The notes under the pieces were generated by a model, which saw only the letters and a program-made list of their open reading frames with translations, made no database searches and was not told where the DNA came from. This document shows, one piece after another, positions 8,401 through 14,558 of a stretch of DNA of 21,633 nt (its first letter is position 1; the number at the start of each line of letters is the position of its first letter). The position numbers and the translations under genes were made by a program. The DNA is from a virus. The stretch covers positions 1 to 21,633 of the IMG/VR virus record IMGVR_UViG_3300008448_000783; one strand, written 5' to 3'.

Positions 8401-11250
8401 GGCGCAACATATAATAGTAATAGTTATGTGGGGTTGTATCCATTCTACCATGGTATCTATTCACAAATTGTTAATGGGTATAGTTTTTATAACCCATCTG
8501 GATTTACAAAAACAAGTGCAAATGCTGCTAATGCCGCAAACCAATATTCTGCTGCAGTAGCATCAGGAATGACCAAGTTTGTTATATCCAAACCAACATC
8601 AACATCCGGATATACTTTTACGTGTTTGGTTGATAATTCAATATTTTCACCTAAGGATACTCGTTATACTGTTTTACCTTCATTTAACGGGGGTCAAATA
8701 ACCGACTTGATTAATAATTTCAATACACTAACACAAGATTCATTCAGACTTATTTATGATTCAAATAATTTAAATAACAACCCATCATATAGTACAGTGT
8801 ACTTTCCAACATATGGAGAAAGATTTGAAAATATTTCTGGAGAATATACTTTAAATGGTAATAAAAAACGCGTGATGGATTTAATTGCCGTTTTTAGCCC
8901 AGACATATTAGATGAGTTTGAAAAAATGTTTATTAATTTTGCGTCATTAGATCTCGATCTAGATACAGTAAAAGAGGGAATTGATTATAGTTCTTTTCAA
9001 AGTCTTTTGAAAGAAATTACTAGTATATCTAAAGACGGTATTGATTTTAATTCTAGTGGATACCAAACAAAAATAAAGGAAAATCAAACAAAAAAGCTAG
9101 AAGATTTAACTAATCAACTTTTAAACAATAAAGCTTTAGATATTTTAACAATTGGTAACCCTAGACAAATTGATGATTATGTTATTCGTGGATATATCGG
9201 AAGATCAAAAACTTATGGTGTAAATGAATATAATGTTTCTCAATTAACAGCACAAAATCAAAAACTAATTGAATTATACATTGGTCAAAATATTACTGGT
9301 GCAACATATAGCGGAATTAGTAGTAACCTTTATCATCACTTTTTTCAAATAAGCGATATTCAGGTTAACTCTGAAAATATATATGCACATAGAGAATTAG
9401 CAAGAATTTATGCCGGATGGGTCAAAGATCAAATTGTTAATACTCCTGGATTTTCACCAAATTATACTAACTTTAAAACTTATATAGAGGCTAATATATT
9501 CCGTCCTCAGGTAAATAGATTAAATGACTTTTTAAATAACCTTACTAGAAAATTTTCAGTTTTAAAAGAAGAAACATTAGAAGGAAAGGTCACCATTTAT
9601 CATGGATTTAATGAGGCAAAATCAACATTATTAGATTTATATCAATATTTTAAATCTTTTAATGATAAATGGATTTCTGGAAACGCAATTGGCCAAAGAA
9701 GTCTAATGGATGAATTTTTATTTTTAGATAGATCTAATAGAGACATTGGAGATGAGGCATACATAAGTCTTGAACGTTTAATTTCATTAGCGGATGAAAA
9801 AAATATTAAAATAGATTTATATAGCGCAGTTTCATTATTGATTCAAGGAACAAACTTTGATTTGAGACCGCTACCGGCTTATGTAAATTTCTATGGCACT
9901 AATTCTACTAATAAGAAAAAAATACTACCTTCTAAAAGTATTGCGCGTACATTATTTGGCACACACCTAGATGTAGATTATCAAGAATCGTCACCTAAAA
10001 TTATACTTCAGTACATTAACAAGACATCTCAATATCTAGATATGTCTAAAGTTAGTAAAGAGTATAAATTTAAAAACGATGGTTTTGATATCAAAAATCC
10101 AAACAACAATCCGTTATTGATTGAACCAAAAATATTCATGGATGCTGATTTATCGAAATCAAACAGAGTAGTTTCATTTGAAATAAACTTTGGTGATCAA
10201 GCACAAAATATATTTAAAAACATTTCTCTTGATCAAAGCACATATAAGAATACAACAGAAAGTGCTTTAGCACAAGAAAGATTAGCAAGATCACAAGGTG
10301 GCGGCGGTAGCCATGCTGTTGATATAGGTTTATTTGACATTTATAAAACAGCTTCGTATCAATGTAGTGTTACTTGTATGGGTAATGCAATGATACAGCC
10401 AACCATGTATTTTTATTTGGCTAATGTTCCTATGTTTGCTGGAACATATCTTGTTTTTGACGTTAATCACGCAATTAAGCAAGGAACATTTGAAACAACA
10501 TTTACTGGTGTTAGAATTTCTAATAGTTCGTTACCATCATTAGAAAGTACATTTATGTCTAGTTATAGGCCGCTATTTAGTAGAATACTTTCAGCTGCAG
10601 TTAAGAAAAAACAACAATCGGATCAAGCTCAAACAACAGCTAAATCAATTACAACGACAGATAATAAAACTTTTACAATTGATCCTGGAGCTCCAGCAAG
10701 AGGAGAAGATTTAAATAATATTAATAAAACATCCGGATTTTTATTTGGCGATCTACTTCCATATAATGGTCAACAGATAAATGGTAAACCAGAACAATAT
10801 ATTCAATCAATTAACTACAACAACGAGAATTGGCTTAGATCTAGAGTATGTGTTCTAGGCTCAGGAAAATACATACCAATTAAAAATGGGTCACCAGCAG
10901 AATTATCCATGGTTAGTGGATGGAAAGCATATCCTAATAAACTTGTTAAATTATCAGACATTGGACCGTTATATGAATATTATTCTATAAGAGCGAATGT
11001 AACAAACACAAATAAAGAAACCCTTTTTGGTTGGGATACTATTTTTTATGTACCTAAATCAAACGCAACATACACACTTGAGACCAACGTCAATCCTAAT
11101 GACGGTAAATTTGATGGCCCAGTTCATAGTGGGCCTAGTATAGATGATCCCACTTATGCACAATATGGCTTTGCTATTAGTCCTAGTTTAATGAGAAAAC
11201 TAAGGTTAGTTGAGGGGGATGTTTTATATTTAAGGTACGTAAGGAAATAA
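5428..11250 (+). CDS. Giant baseplate hub-like tail protein (1940 residues)
   Basis: The N-terminal region (about 145-250) reads IDVRGKTLFD (151-160), PWPIFYLTIKGFYGKA (174-189) and a Gly-Asn-Phe-Glu step leading to APFMYM. This matches the start of hub-like structural proteins of large tailed phages. Near the C-terminus, after a glycine run GGGGS (1624-1628), comes MGNAMIQPTMYFYL, then PMFAGTYLV, then a V-N-H and TTFTGVR series (about 1651-1700). That is the strand pattern of gp27/VgrG-type hub barrels. Between these lie about 1,300 residues, including a Thr/Ser/Gly-rich stretch (about 950-1060). The last 170 residues form a separate domain ending YGFAISPSLMRKL and GDVLYLRYVRK, which may be a small beta barrel. 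No lysozyme motif is seen, although T4 places one in its hub spike. The start is the ATG overlapping the gp53-like gene by 11 bases. Baseplate role: confident. Precise equivalence to gp27: inference. Confidence 0.72.
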   Translation: MANNQLNQNENILVLVDQQNIVHIDPNTVVSSSGDLQPRFVDHENLVMYVNLEADLVPRSVLYSESQTNTLTSVAQGKFNLLRNSDPKNEFENNFDTNWTETFVSNNNIASSRTTGEGVHYDPTAQTFGIDSINVTVKGANNIPQVGINFIDVRGKTLFDAPDNSPYKAFFHQPWPIFYLTIKGFYGKAIRYRLQLVDFKSKFNGSTGNFEIATKFVGSSYAFLNDILLQNIINAPFMYMVEKPEPLKVNEKTGFIEKTISKTTKGYAILKSVYNEYKAKGYIDKNFPVKTLRDLLMTATALDTIIEKALFSETIEPDVLSDVAQYDKTLDKFEKAIISWGSRYLSADNPPYSETVRFPGSTTDTTVNYYRLNKPTNDSSKVTSGPLNFEIVTGATTSNSLASIIKYYVDDLEKNKAFGAKPKAKLKNGIETQTVSLDTVKNIKNFYEIKDSQIVVSNEKLINYIKSIQATFIKQRDAVENEVENKMNVVIQNKEVGFGFKPTIRNIFAVILANADTYIRLMKDVHNKSIQKSDLRKKEIAYAAKTADDQREIIYPWPEVKKNGRDDKPTFFYPADPEIIGLTKGNNYNIWPEVEFVETYNSVAVKRVDTGTGKEVSPGEITFVFDDDKETRETFNVSSLLKIADPAPYINKSLSNILYEIYERAQLITSLESFDYGKGLDEIVENEFKNISGATQSDVDIRALLSTRIKSITDLTDSLQKYAEKERYPYFQDGLTTVEYIRGLLDDDFKIEHYTNSVQNNGTKSNEFEKLQSALDSFVIPEYRTKEFPFNSDLYSSYVSTNLLSNTFGSGSSIGYKGIFKVNENSNFISSPINPKAWVNSSYHKNMFSSQIKYDNFTRNLLNTPYFHKQLYDDFMKGGVEGRYVGSAYILLNSLPYKDLDDVLDFDGKKTFMFSLFKEVGATHYIPHHLILKWGAQYHRYKKYLTDGIDIISGITIPISGATFFDNATNASFSLTGNTTPDQTGMTSTITGATYNSNSYVGLYPFYHGIYSQIVNGYSFYNPSGFTKTSANAANAANQYSAAVASGMTKFVISKPTSTSGYTFTCLVDNSIFSPKDTRYTVLPSFNGGQITDLINNFNTLTQDSFRLIYDSNNLNNNPSYSTVYFPTYGERFENISGEYTLNGNKKRVMDLIAVFSPDILDEFEKMFINFASLDLDLDTVKEGIDYSSFQSLLKEITSISKDGIDFNSSGYQTKIKENQTKKLEDLTNQLLNNKALDILTIGNPRQIDDYVIRGYIGRSKTYGVNEYNVSQLTAQNQKLIELYIGQNITGATYSGISSNLYHHFFQISDIQVNSENIYAHRELARIYAGWVKDQIVNTPGFSPNYTNFKTYIEANIFRPQVNRLNDFLNNLTRKFSVLKEETLEGKVTIYHGFNEAKSTLLDLYQYFKSFNDKWISGNAIGQRSLMDEFLFLDRSNRDIGDEAYISLERLISLADEKNIKIDLYSAVSLLIQGTNFDLRPLPAYVNFYGTNSTNKKKILPSKSIARTLFGTHLDVDYQESSPKIILQYINKTSQYLDMSKVSKEYKFKNDGFDIKNPNNNPLLIEPKIFMDADLSKSNRVVSFEINFGDQAQNIFKNISLDQSTYKNTTESALAQERLARSQGGGGSHAVDIGLFDIYKTASYQCSVTCMGNAMIQPTMYFYLANVPMFAGTYLVFDVNHAIKQGTFETTFTGVRISNSSLPSLESTFMSSYRPLFSRILSAAVKKKQQSDQAQTTAKSITTTDNKTFTIDPGAPARGEDLNNINKTSGFLFGDLLPYNGQQINGKPEQYIQSINYNNENWLRSRVCVLGSGKYIPIKNGSPAELSMVSGWKAYPNKLVKLSDIGPLYEYYSIRANVTNTNKETLFGWDTIFYVPKSNATYTLETNVNPNDGKFDGPVHSGPSIDDPTYAQYGFAISPSLMRKLRLVEGDVLYLRYVRK
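8281..8316 (+). repeat. Local tandem-like duplication encoding ISGIT...ISGAT
   Basis: Inside the hub-like gene, the 15-base words at 8281-8295 (ATAAGCGGAATTACA) and 8302-8316 (ATTAGCGGAGCTACA) differ at three positions. They encode ISGIT and ISGAT, six bases apart. A further ITGAT follows at 8395-8409. This is the densest occurrence of a peptide that recurs along the two giant tail proteins. Short duplication within a loop is the simplest reading. Confidence 0.4.
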
Positions 11251-11270
11251 AACCAGAAAAAACATAAAGA

Positions 11271-11293
11271 TTGTAGTATTTATATGTATACAT
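11271..11293 (+). promoter_or_regulatory. Candidate promoter/operator in the gap after the hub gene
   Basis: The 52-base gap holds TAGTATTTATAT (11274-11285), close to TAGTATTGTTTATAT upstream of gp25 (21037-21051). It overlaps a perfect 10-base palindrome ATGTATACAT (11284-11293), 9 bases before the ATG at 11303. No terminator is visible in the gap, so this would be an internal promoter. The call rests only on resemblance between gaps and on spacing to the start. Confidence 0.3.
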
Positions 11294-11302
11294 TTTAACA
11301 CT

Positions 11303-11500
11303 ATGGAAAAGTTAAATAACGCGGTCAATCAGTTTTTAAACCCAAAGGTTACAAAAGCTGTTTCTAATGACCAAATGGAAAGAGAAGAATGCGATTTGCA
11401 GACTGGTGAATGTTATGTCATCAGATCTAAAGATGGTATTGTTGAAAGAATAAATAAAAAATACATTACCGAAGACGGTAGACAATTATTACAAGACTAA
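11303..11500 (+). CDS. Small hypothetical phage protein (65 residues)
   Basis: This short, charged protein starts at an ATG after an A/T-rich leader and stops 4 bases before the next gene. An N-terminal helix (about 1-20) is followed by a compact segment with two cysteines, C30 and C37, in EECDLQTGECYVI. Then comes a Gly-containing turn and IVERINKKYITEDGRQLL. The spacing C-x6-C and the strand-turn-strand look suggest a small folded domain, but two cysteines alone do not make a metal site. There is no signal peptide or membrane segment. The pattern feels familiar from T4-like marine phages, but I cannot attach a function. It is likely co-transcribed with the two genes after it. Confidence 0.6.
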   Translation: MEKLNNAVNQFLNPKVTKAVSNDQMEREECDLQTGECYVIRSKDGIVERINKKYITEDGRQLLQD

Positions 11501-11504
11501 AACT

Positions 11505-12146
11505 ATGTTAGAACAAAAGCTTTTACAAGAGGTTAATAGATTTAGAGAAATCAATAGAAATGCAACTAAGCATTATATTATAAAAGAACAGGCTGAGCCT
11601 GCCGCTTTACCTCCAGCAGGCGCCCCAGCTGCGCCAGACGCATCAGCTGCGCCAGAAATGCCAGCACCAGATGCGGGAATTCCAGCAGCACCAGGATTAC
11701 CTGATAGCCCAGCTATGGGTGAAACAGAAGAGGTGGATGTTACCGACTTGGTTAATATGACCAAAAACATTAAAAACGAACTGGAAACCTCAAAAATGGA
11801 AAATGATAGTGTTATCCAGAAAATGGATACAGTATTCAGTAAACTAGACGATTTAGAGTCTAAGTTAAGTAATATGGACGCTATAATATCTAAAATTGAT
11901 CAACTGGGTGCTAGAGTTGAAGAAATGAAACCACAAACCCCACAAGAGAAGCTAGAGATGCGTTCACTGGATTCATATCCATTTAACGAAAAACCACAAG
12001 AGTTTTTTGCTCATAAACAAGACGAAATGAGAGCTAGCGGTAAAAACGAATATGTTTTAACAAAAAACGAAATTGAGAACTATTCAAAAGAAGAGCTAGC
12101 TGGAAGCTTTAACCCTTACCAAGATGAACAACAACCTAAGTTCTAA
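11505..12146 (+). CDS. Pro/Ala-linker and coiled-coil protein of unknown function
   Basis: The 213 residues fall into four parts. Residues 1-28 form a charged helix. Residues 30-70 are a Pro/Ala-rich linker (repeated APDA, PAAP and similar). Residues about 76-142 are a long heptad-like helix with repeated short motifs (KMDTVFSKLDDLESKLSNMD) that should form a coiled coil. The tail, about 143-213, is Glu/Lys/Gln-rich and includes RSLDSYPF. The linker's GCN and CCN codons make 11590-11710 clearly more GC-rich than its surroundings. The architecture suits a virion-associated or scaffold-like structural protein, but nothing shows a specific role. Its 3' end overlaps the next gene by 23 bases in another frame, suggesting coupled translation. 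Confidence 0.65.
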   Translation: MLEQKLLQEVNRFREINRNATKHYIIKEQAEPAALPPAGAPAAPDASAAPEMPAPDAGIPAAPGLPDSPAMGETEEVDVTDLVNMTKNIKNELETSKMENDSVIQKMDTVFSKLDDLESKLSNMDAIISKIDQLGARVEEMKPQTPQEKLEMRSLDSYPFNEKPQEFFAHKQDEMRASGKNEYVLTKNEIENYSKEELAGSFNPYQDEQQPKF

Positions 12147-12504
12147 TGTAAATTTCTTTTTAGGACTACAGAATCAGTTTAAAATATTACACTGGCAAAC
12201 TAAAGGTTATGCTAGACATAAAGCTTTTGGTGAAATTTATGAGACTTTAGACGGTCTTATTGACGAATATGTTGAAATTTGTATGGGTAAACATGGTAGA
12301 TTTGCTTTAGATAATTCTACAAATACCATCCAAATGAATAACCTATCCGAACTTAATATTGTGGAATTTTTACAAACCGCAAAAAATAGACTTATAGGTT
12401 TTAGTGGTGAATTATCACAAGAAAGAGATACCGATCTTTTAAACCTTAGAGACGAAATGTTGGGTTCGTTGAACAAATTAGCATATTTACTTACCCTAGA
12501 ATAA
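12124..12504 (+). CDS. Ferritin/Dps-fold-like small phage protein
   Basis: The 126 residues are predicted to be nearly all helical, with four helices at about 8-27, 31-54, 78-96 and 101-124. The first two carry FKILHWQTKGYARHKAFGEIYE followed by LDGLIDEYVEICMG. This resembles the Dps signature (K-x2-HW-x2-K/G, then H, then a D-x3-E pair). Candidate metal-side residues are H23, H32, E37, D43, D47 and E48. Phage proteins of this size and pattern are grouped as a domain of unknown function related to ferritin-like folds (DUF5856, from memory). Full Dps proteins are about 150-170 residues, so this one is short, and iron oxidation or DNA protection is not shown. It is the last gene before a strong terminator and overlaps the upstream gene. 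Confidence 0.6.
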   Translation: MNNNLSSNVNFFLGLQNQFKILHWQTKGYARHKAFGEIYETLDGLIDEYVEICMGKHGRFALDNSTNTIQMNNLSELNIVEFLQTAKNRLIGFSGELSQERDTDLLNLRDEMLGSLNKLAYLLTLE

Positions 12505-12534
12505 TTTTTTATATATTTTTTAAAATATTTTTAG

Positions 12535-12561
12535 CCCAGATTTTGTAATCTGGGTTTTTTT
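12535..12561 (+). terminator. Intrinsic terminator ending the tail/baseplate transcript
   Basis: CCCAGATT (12535-12542) pairs perfectly with AATCTGGG (12547-12554) around a 4-base loop TTGT, followed by seven T residues (12555-12561). It lies 30 bases after the stop at 12504 and before the gp32-like gene. Stem, loop and T-tract all fit a rho-independent terminator on the + strand. Confidence 0.92.
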
Positions 12562-12599
12562 GTTTATATTTTACTATTGTCAATTTAAAAACAAATAAT
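12560..12599 (+). promoter_or_regulatory. Probable promoter and leader of the replication block
   Basis: The 38 bases between the terminator T-tract and the ATG at 12600 contain TTGTTTATATTT (12560-12571), an exact 12-base match to 21042-21053 upstream of gp25. Then come TACTATTG (12572-12579), one mismatch from the Bacteroidetes -7 consensus TAnnTTTG, and an A-rich leader. There is no Shine-Dalgarno sequence and no visible pseudoknot like the one used by T4 gene 32 mRNA. The promoter call is inferred from position and the shared word; a -33 TTTG at proper spacing is not clear. Confidence 0.45.
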
Positions 12600-13448
12600 A
12601 TGAGTACAGTAGATGCAGTACTAGCACAGTACGAAAAAAGCAAGCAATCCGCAAGCGGAAACAACAACAGAGTATCTAGCGAAGAGAGACTTAAAAGGTA
12701 TTTTACAACAGTATTACCTAAAGGCTCTAAAGGGGAAGAACGCAGAATCAGAATTCTACCTACAGCAGATGGAACATCACCATTTAAAGAGGCTTATTTC
12801 CATGAAATCCAAGTGGATGGAAAGTGGGTTAAATTATACGATCCAAAGCAAGATGGTAAGCGCTCTCCATTAAATGAGGTGTATCAAAGTTTAATGAATA
12901 CAGGTGTAGAATCAGATAAAGAATACGCTCGTCAATATCGTTCTAAGAAGTTCTATATTGTAAAAGTTATCGATCGCGATAATGAGCAAGACGGACCAAA
13001 GTTTTGGAGATTTAAACACAATTCAAAACAAGACGGTATTCTAGATAAGATTTTCCCATTATTCCAAAAGAAGGGAGATATTACAGATCTACAAACAGGT
13101 AGAGACTTAACGTTATTCTTAACATTAACAAAATCTGGTAATGGTAAAGAATACACAACAATTAACTCTATCATTCCGGAAGACCCATCACCACTTCACT
13201 CAGATGAAACAGTGGCAAAAGGTTGGGTTAACGATGAATTAAGTTGGTCTGATGTTTATTCTAAAAAACCAGAAGAATATTTGGAAATGGTAGCAAAAGG
13301 TGAAACACCTACTTGGGACTCAGAAGGTAAAAAATGGGTTTCAGGTGCTAGTGGAGAAGATGTTATTGTTGGTAAAAAACAAACAGTTTCTACACCAATT
13401 GAAGATCCACAAGAAGATGAAGATGCAGATGAAAATCTGCCATTCTAA
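12600..13448 (+). CDS. 32: gp32-type single-stranded DNA-binding protein
   Basis: This 282-residue protein coats single-stranded DNA during replication and recombination and recruits partner proteins. It fits the T4 gp32 layout. A basic N-terminus (residues 29-50: ERLKRYF, KGSKGEERRIRILP) leads into an OB-type core (about 45-200) with VDGKWVKLYDP (72-82), QYRSKKFYIVKVIDR (112-126) and KFWRFKHNSK. A linker and a highly acidic tail follow (about 268-282: EDPQEDEDADENLPF). Two features are odd. There is no cysteine anywhere, so the Cys/His zinc site of T4 gp32 is absent. The tail also ends in DENLPF, which resembles the DDDIPF tip of bacterial SSB. It is the first gene of the replication block, just after a terminator, as suits a highly expressed protein. 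A GC stem-loop lies between it and the recombinase. Confidence 0.87.
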   Translation: MSTVDAVLAQYEKSKQSASGNNNRVSSEERLKRYFTTVLPKGSKGEERRIRILPTADGTSPFKEAYFHEIQVDGKWVKLYDPKQDGKRSPLNEVYQSLMNTGVESDKEYARQYRSKKFYIVKVIDRDNEQDGPKFWRFKHNSKQDGILDKIFPLFQKKGDITDLQTGRDLTLFLTLTKSGNGKEYTTINSIIPEDPSPLHSDETVAKGWVNDELSWSDVYSKKPEEYLEMVAKGETPTWDSEGKKWVSGASGEDVIVGKKQTVSTPIEDPQEDEDADENLPF

Positions 13449-13454
13449 CCCAAC

Positions 13455-13485
13455 GGGCCGGAGATAACGTCAATGGCCCATTTTT
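13455..13485 (+). terminator. Candidate attenuator between SSB and recombinase genes
   Basis: GGGCC (13455-13459) and GGCCC (13475-13479) form a 5-bp all-GC stem around a 15-base loop, followed by ATTTTT (13480-13485). It sits in the 51-base gap between the SSB stop and the uvsX-like start and is strikingly GC-rich for this genome. The short stem and large loop make it a weak terminator. Partial termination would give more SSB than recombinase, or the stem may protect the 3' end of the SSB mRNA. Confidence 0.45.
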
Positions 13486-13499
13486 AAAAAATTATTATT

Positions 13500-14531
13500 A
13501 TGGCTATAAAAAAACAAAACTTCTCGATTTCACAACTTGCTTCGAAATATTCAAGCAAAACAACATATAAACCAGATCGTTTTTTGGACCTTGGTGATGC
13601 ATTTTTGGATGCAACTGGTTTACCTGGGCCAGCATTAGGTCATATTAATATGTTTTTAGGTCACTCAGATACAGGTAAAACCACAGCACTACTTGGAGCA
13701 GCTGCAGATGGTATTAAAAAAGGTATGTTACCAATTTTTATAATCACTGAACAAAAGTTTGATTTTGATCATGCTTCAATTATGGGTATTCCTGTAACAA
13801 AAGATGTTGATCAAGGAACTGGAGAAGTAACATATTCTGGTGATTTCATTTTTAGAAACGATTTTGAATATATTGAGCAAATCACAGATTTTATTAATGA
13901 GATGCTTGATTTACAAGAAAAAGGTGAATTACCATATGACTTGTTATTCCTATGGGATTCTGTTGGTTCTGTACCATGTAAGATGACATGGGAAGGTAAA
14001 GGCGGAAAGCAACATAATGCGTCTGTTTTATCTGATAAGATTGGTATGGGTATCAACCAAAGAATATCTGGCTCTAGAAGAGCAGATAAGGCTCATACAA
14101 ACACTTTGATTATCGTTAACCAACCTTGGGTTGAACTTCCTGATAATCCATTTGGTCAACCTAAAATCAAAGCTAAGGGTGGTGAATCTATTTGGTTGAA
14201 TTCAACATTAGTATTCAGATTTGGTAACGAGAAAAATGCTGGTACAACAAAAATTTCAATCACTAAGAATAAGCGAACTGTAACTGTTGCAACAAGAAGT
14301 AAAATTACAGTTATGAAAAACCACGTAAACGGTATTCAGTTTGGTGATGGTAAAATTATGGTTACACCTCATGGATTTATGAGAGCAAAAGAAGCTGCAG
14401 AAGAGAAAAAATCTAGAGAGGATTATGTAAAGGATAACTTAGACTATATTAGCTCATTATTCGATGAAAAAGTCGATAATCTTCAAGAACTAAAGTTTGA
14501 GCCGATACCAGAAGAAGAGAACGAAGATTGA
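13500..14531 (+). CDS. uvsX: UvsX/RecA-like strand-exchange recombinase
   Basis: This 343-residue ATPase should form filaments on single-stranded DNA and drive strand invasion in recombination-dependent replication and repair. The Walker A motif is GHSDTGKTT (54-62). The RecA-type catalytic glutamate fits E84 in IITEQKFD. Walker B is DLLFLWD (147-153), followed by SVGSVP. The NTLIIVNQPW strand (201-210) corresponds to the switch region ending in Asn-Gln. Basic loops (SGSRRADKAH; KNKRT) are where DNA contacts would be expected. Length is close to RecA and slightly below T4 UvsX (391 residues). It follows the SSB gene, its functional partner in T4. No separate UvsY-like mediator is seen in the window. 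The alternative name RecA cannot be excluded; phage context favours UvsX. Confidence 0.88.
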   Translation: MAIKKQNFSISQLASKYSSKTTYKPDRFLDLGDAFLDATGLPGPALGHINMFLGHSDTGKTTALLGAAADGIKKGMLPIFIITEQKFDFDHASIMGIPVTKDVDQGTGEVTYSGDFIFRNDFEYIEQITDFINEMLDLQEKGELPYDLLFLWDSVGSVPCKMTWEGKGGKQHNASVLSDKIGMGINQRISGSRRADKAHTNTLIIVNQPWVELPDNPFGQPKIKAKGGESIWLNSTLVFRFGNEKNAGTTKISITKNKRTVTVATRSKITVMKNHVNGIQFGDGKIMVTPHGFMRAKEAAEEKKSREDYVKDNLDYISSLFDEKVDNLQELKFEPIPEEENED

Positions 14532-14558
14532 TTGTTTAACTATTAAAGACTAGACTAA

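Noticed and set aside
11274-11285. A T4 late promoter (TATAAATA).
   Set aside because: The plus strand reads TATTTATA; the T4 consensus would be on the minus strand, pointing away from the genes.
11573-11770. A minus-strand frame rich in Gly, Ala and Ser.
   Set aside because: It is the complement of the Pro/Ala linker codons of the plus-strand gene; composition alone creates it.
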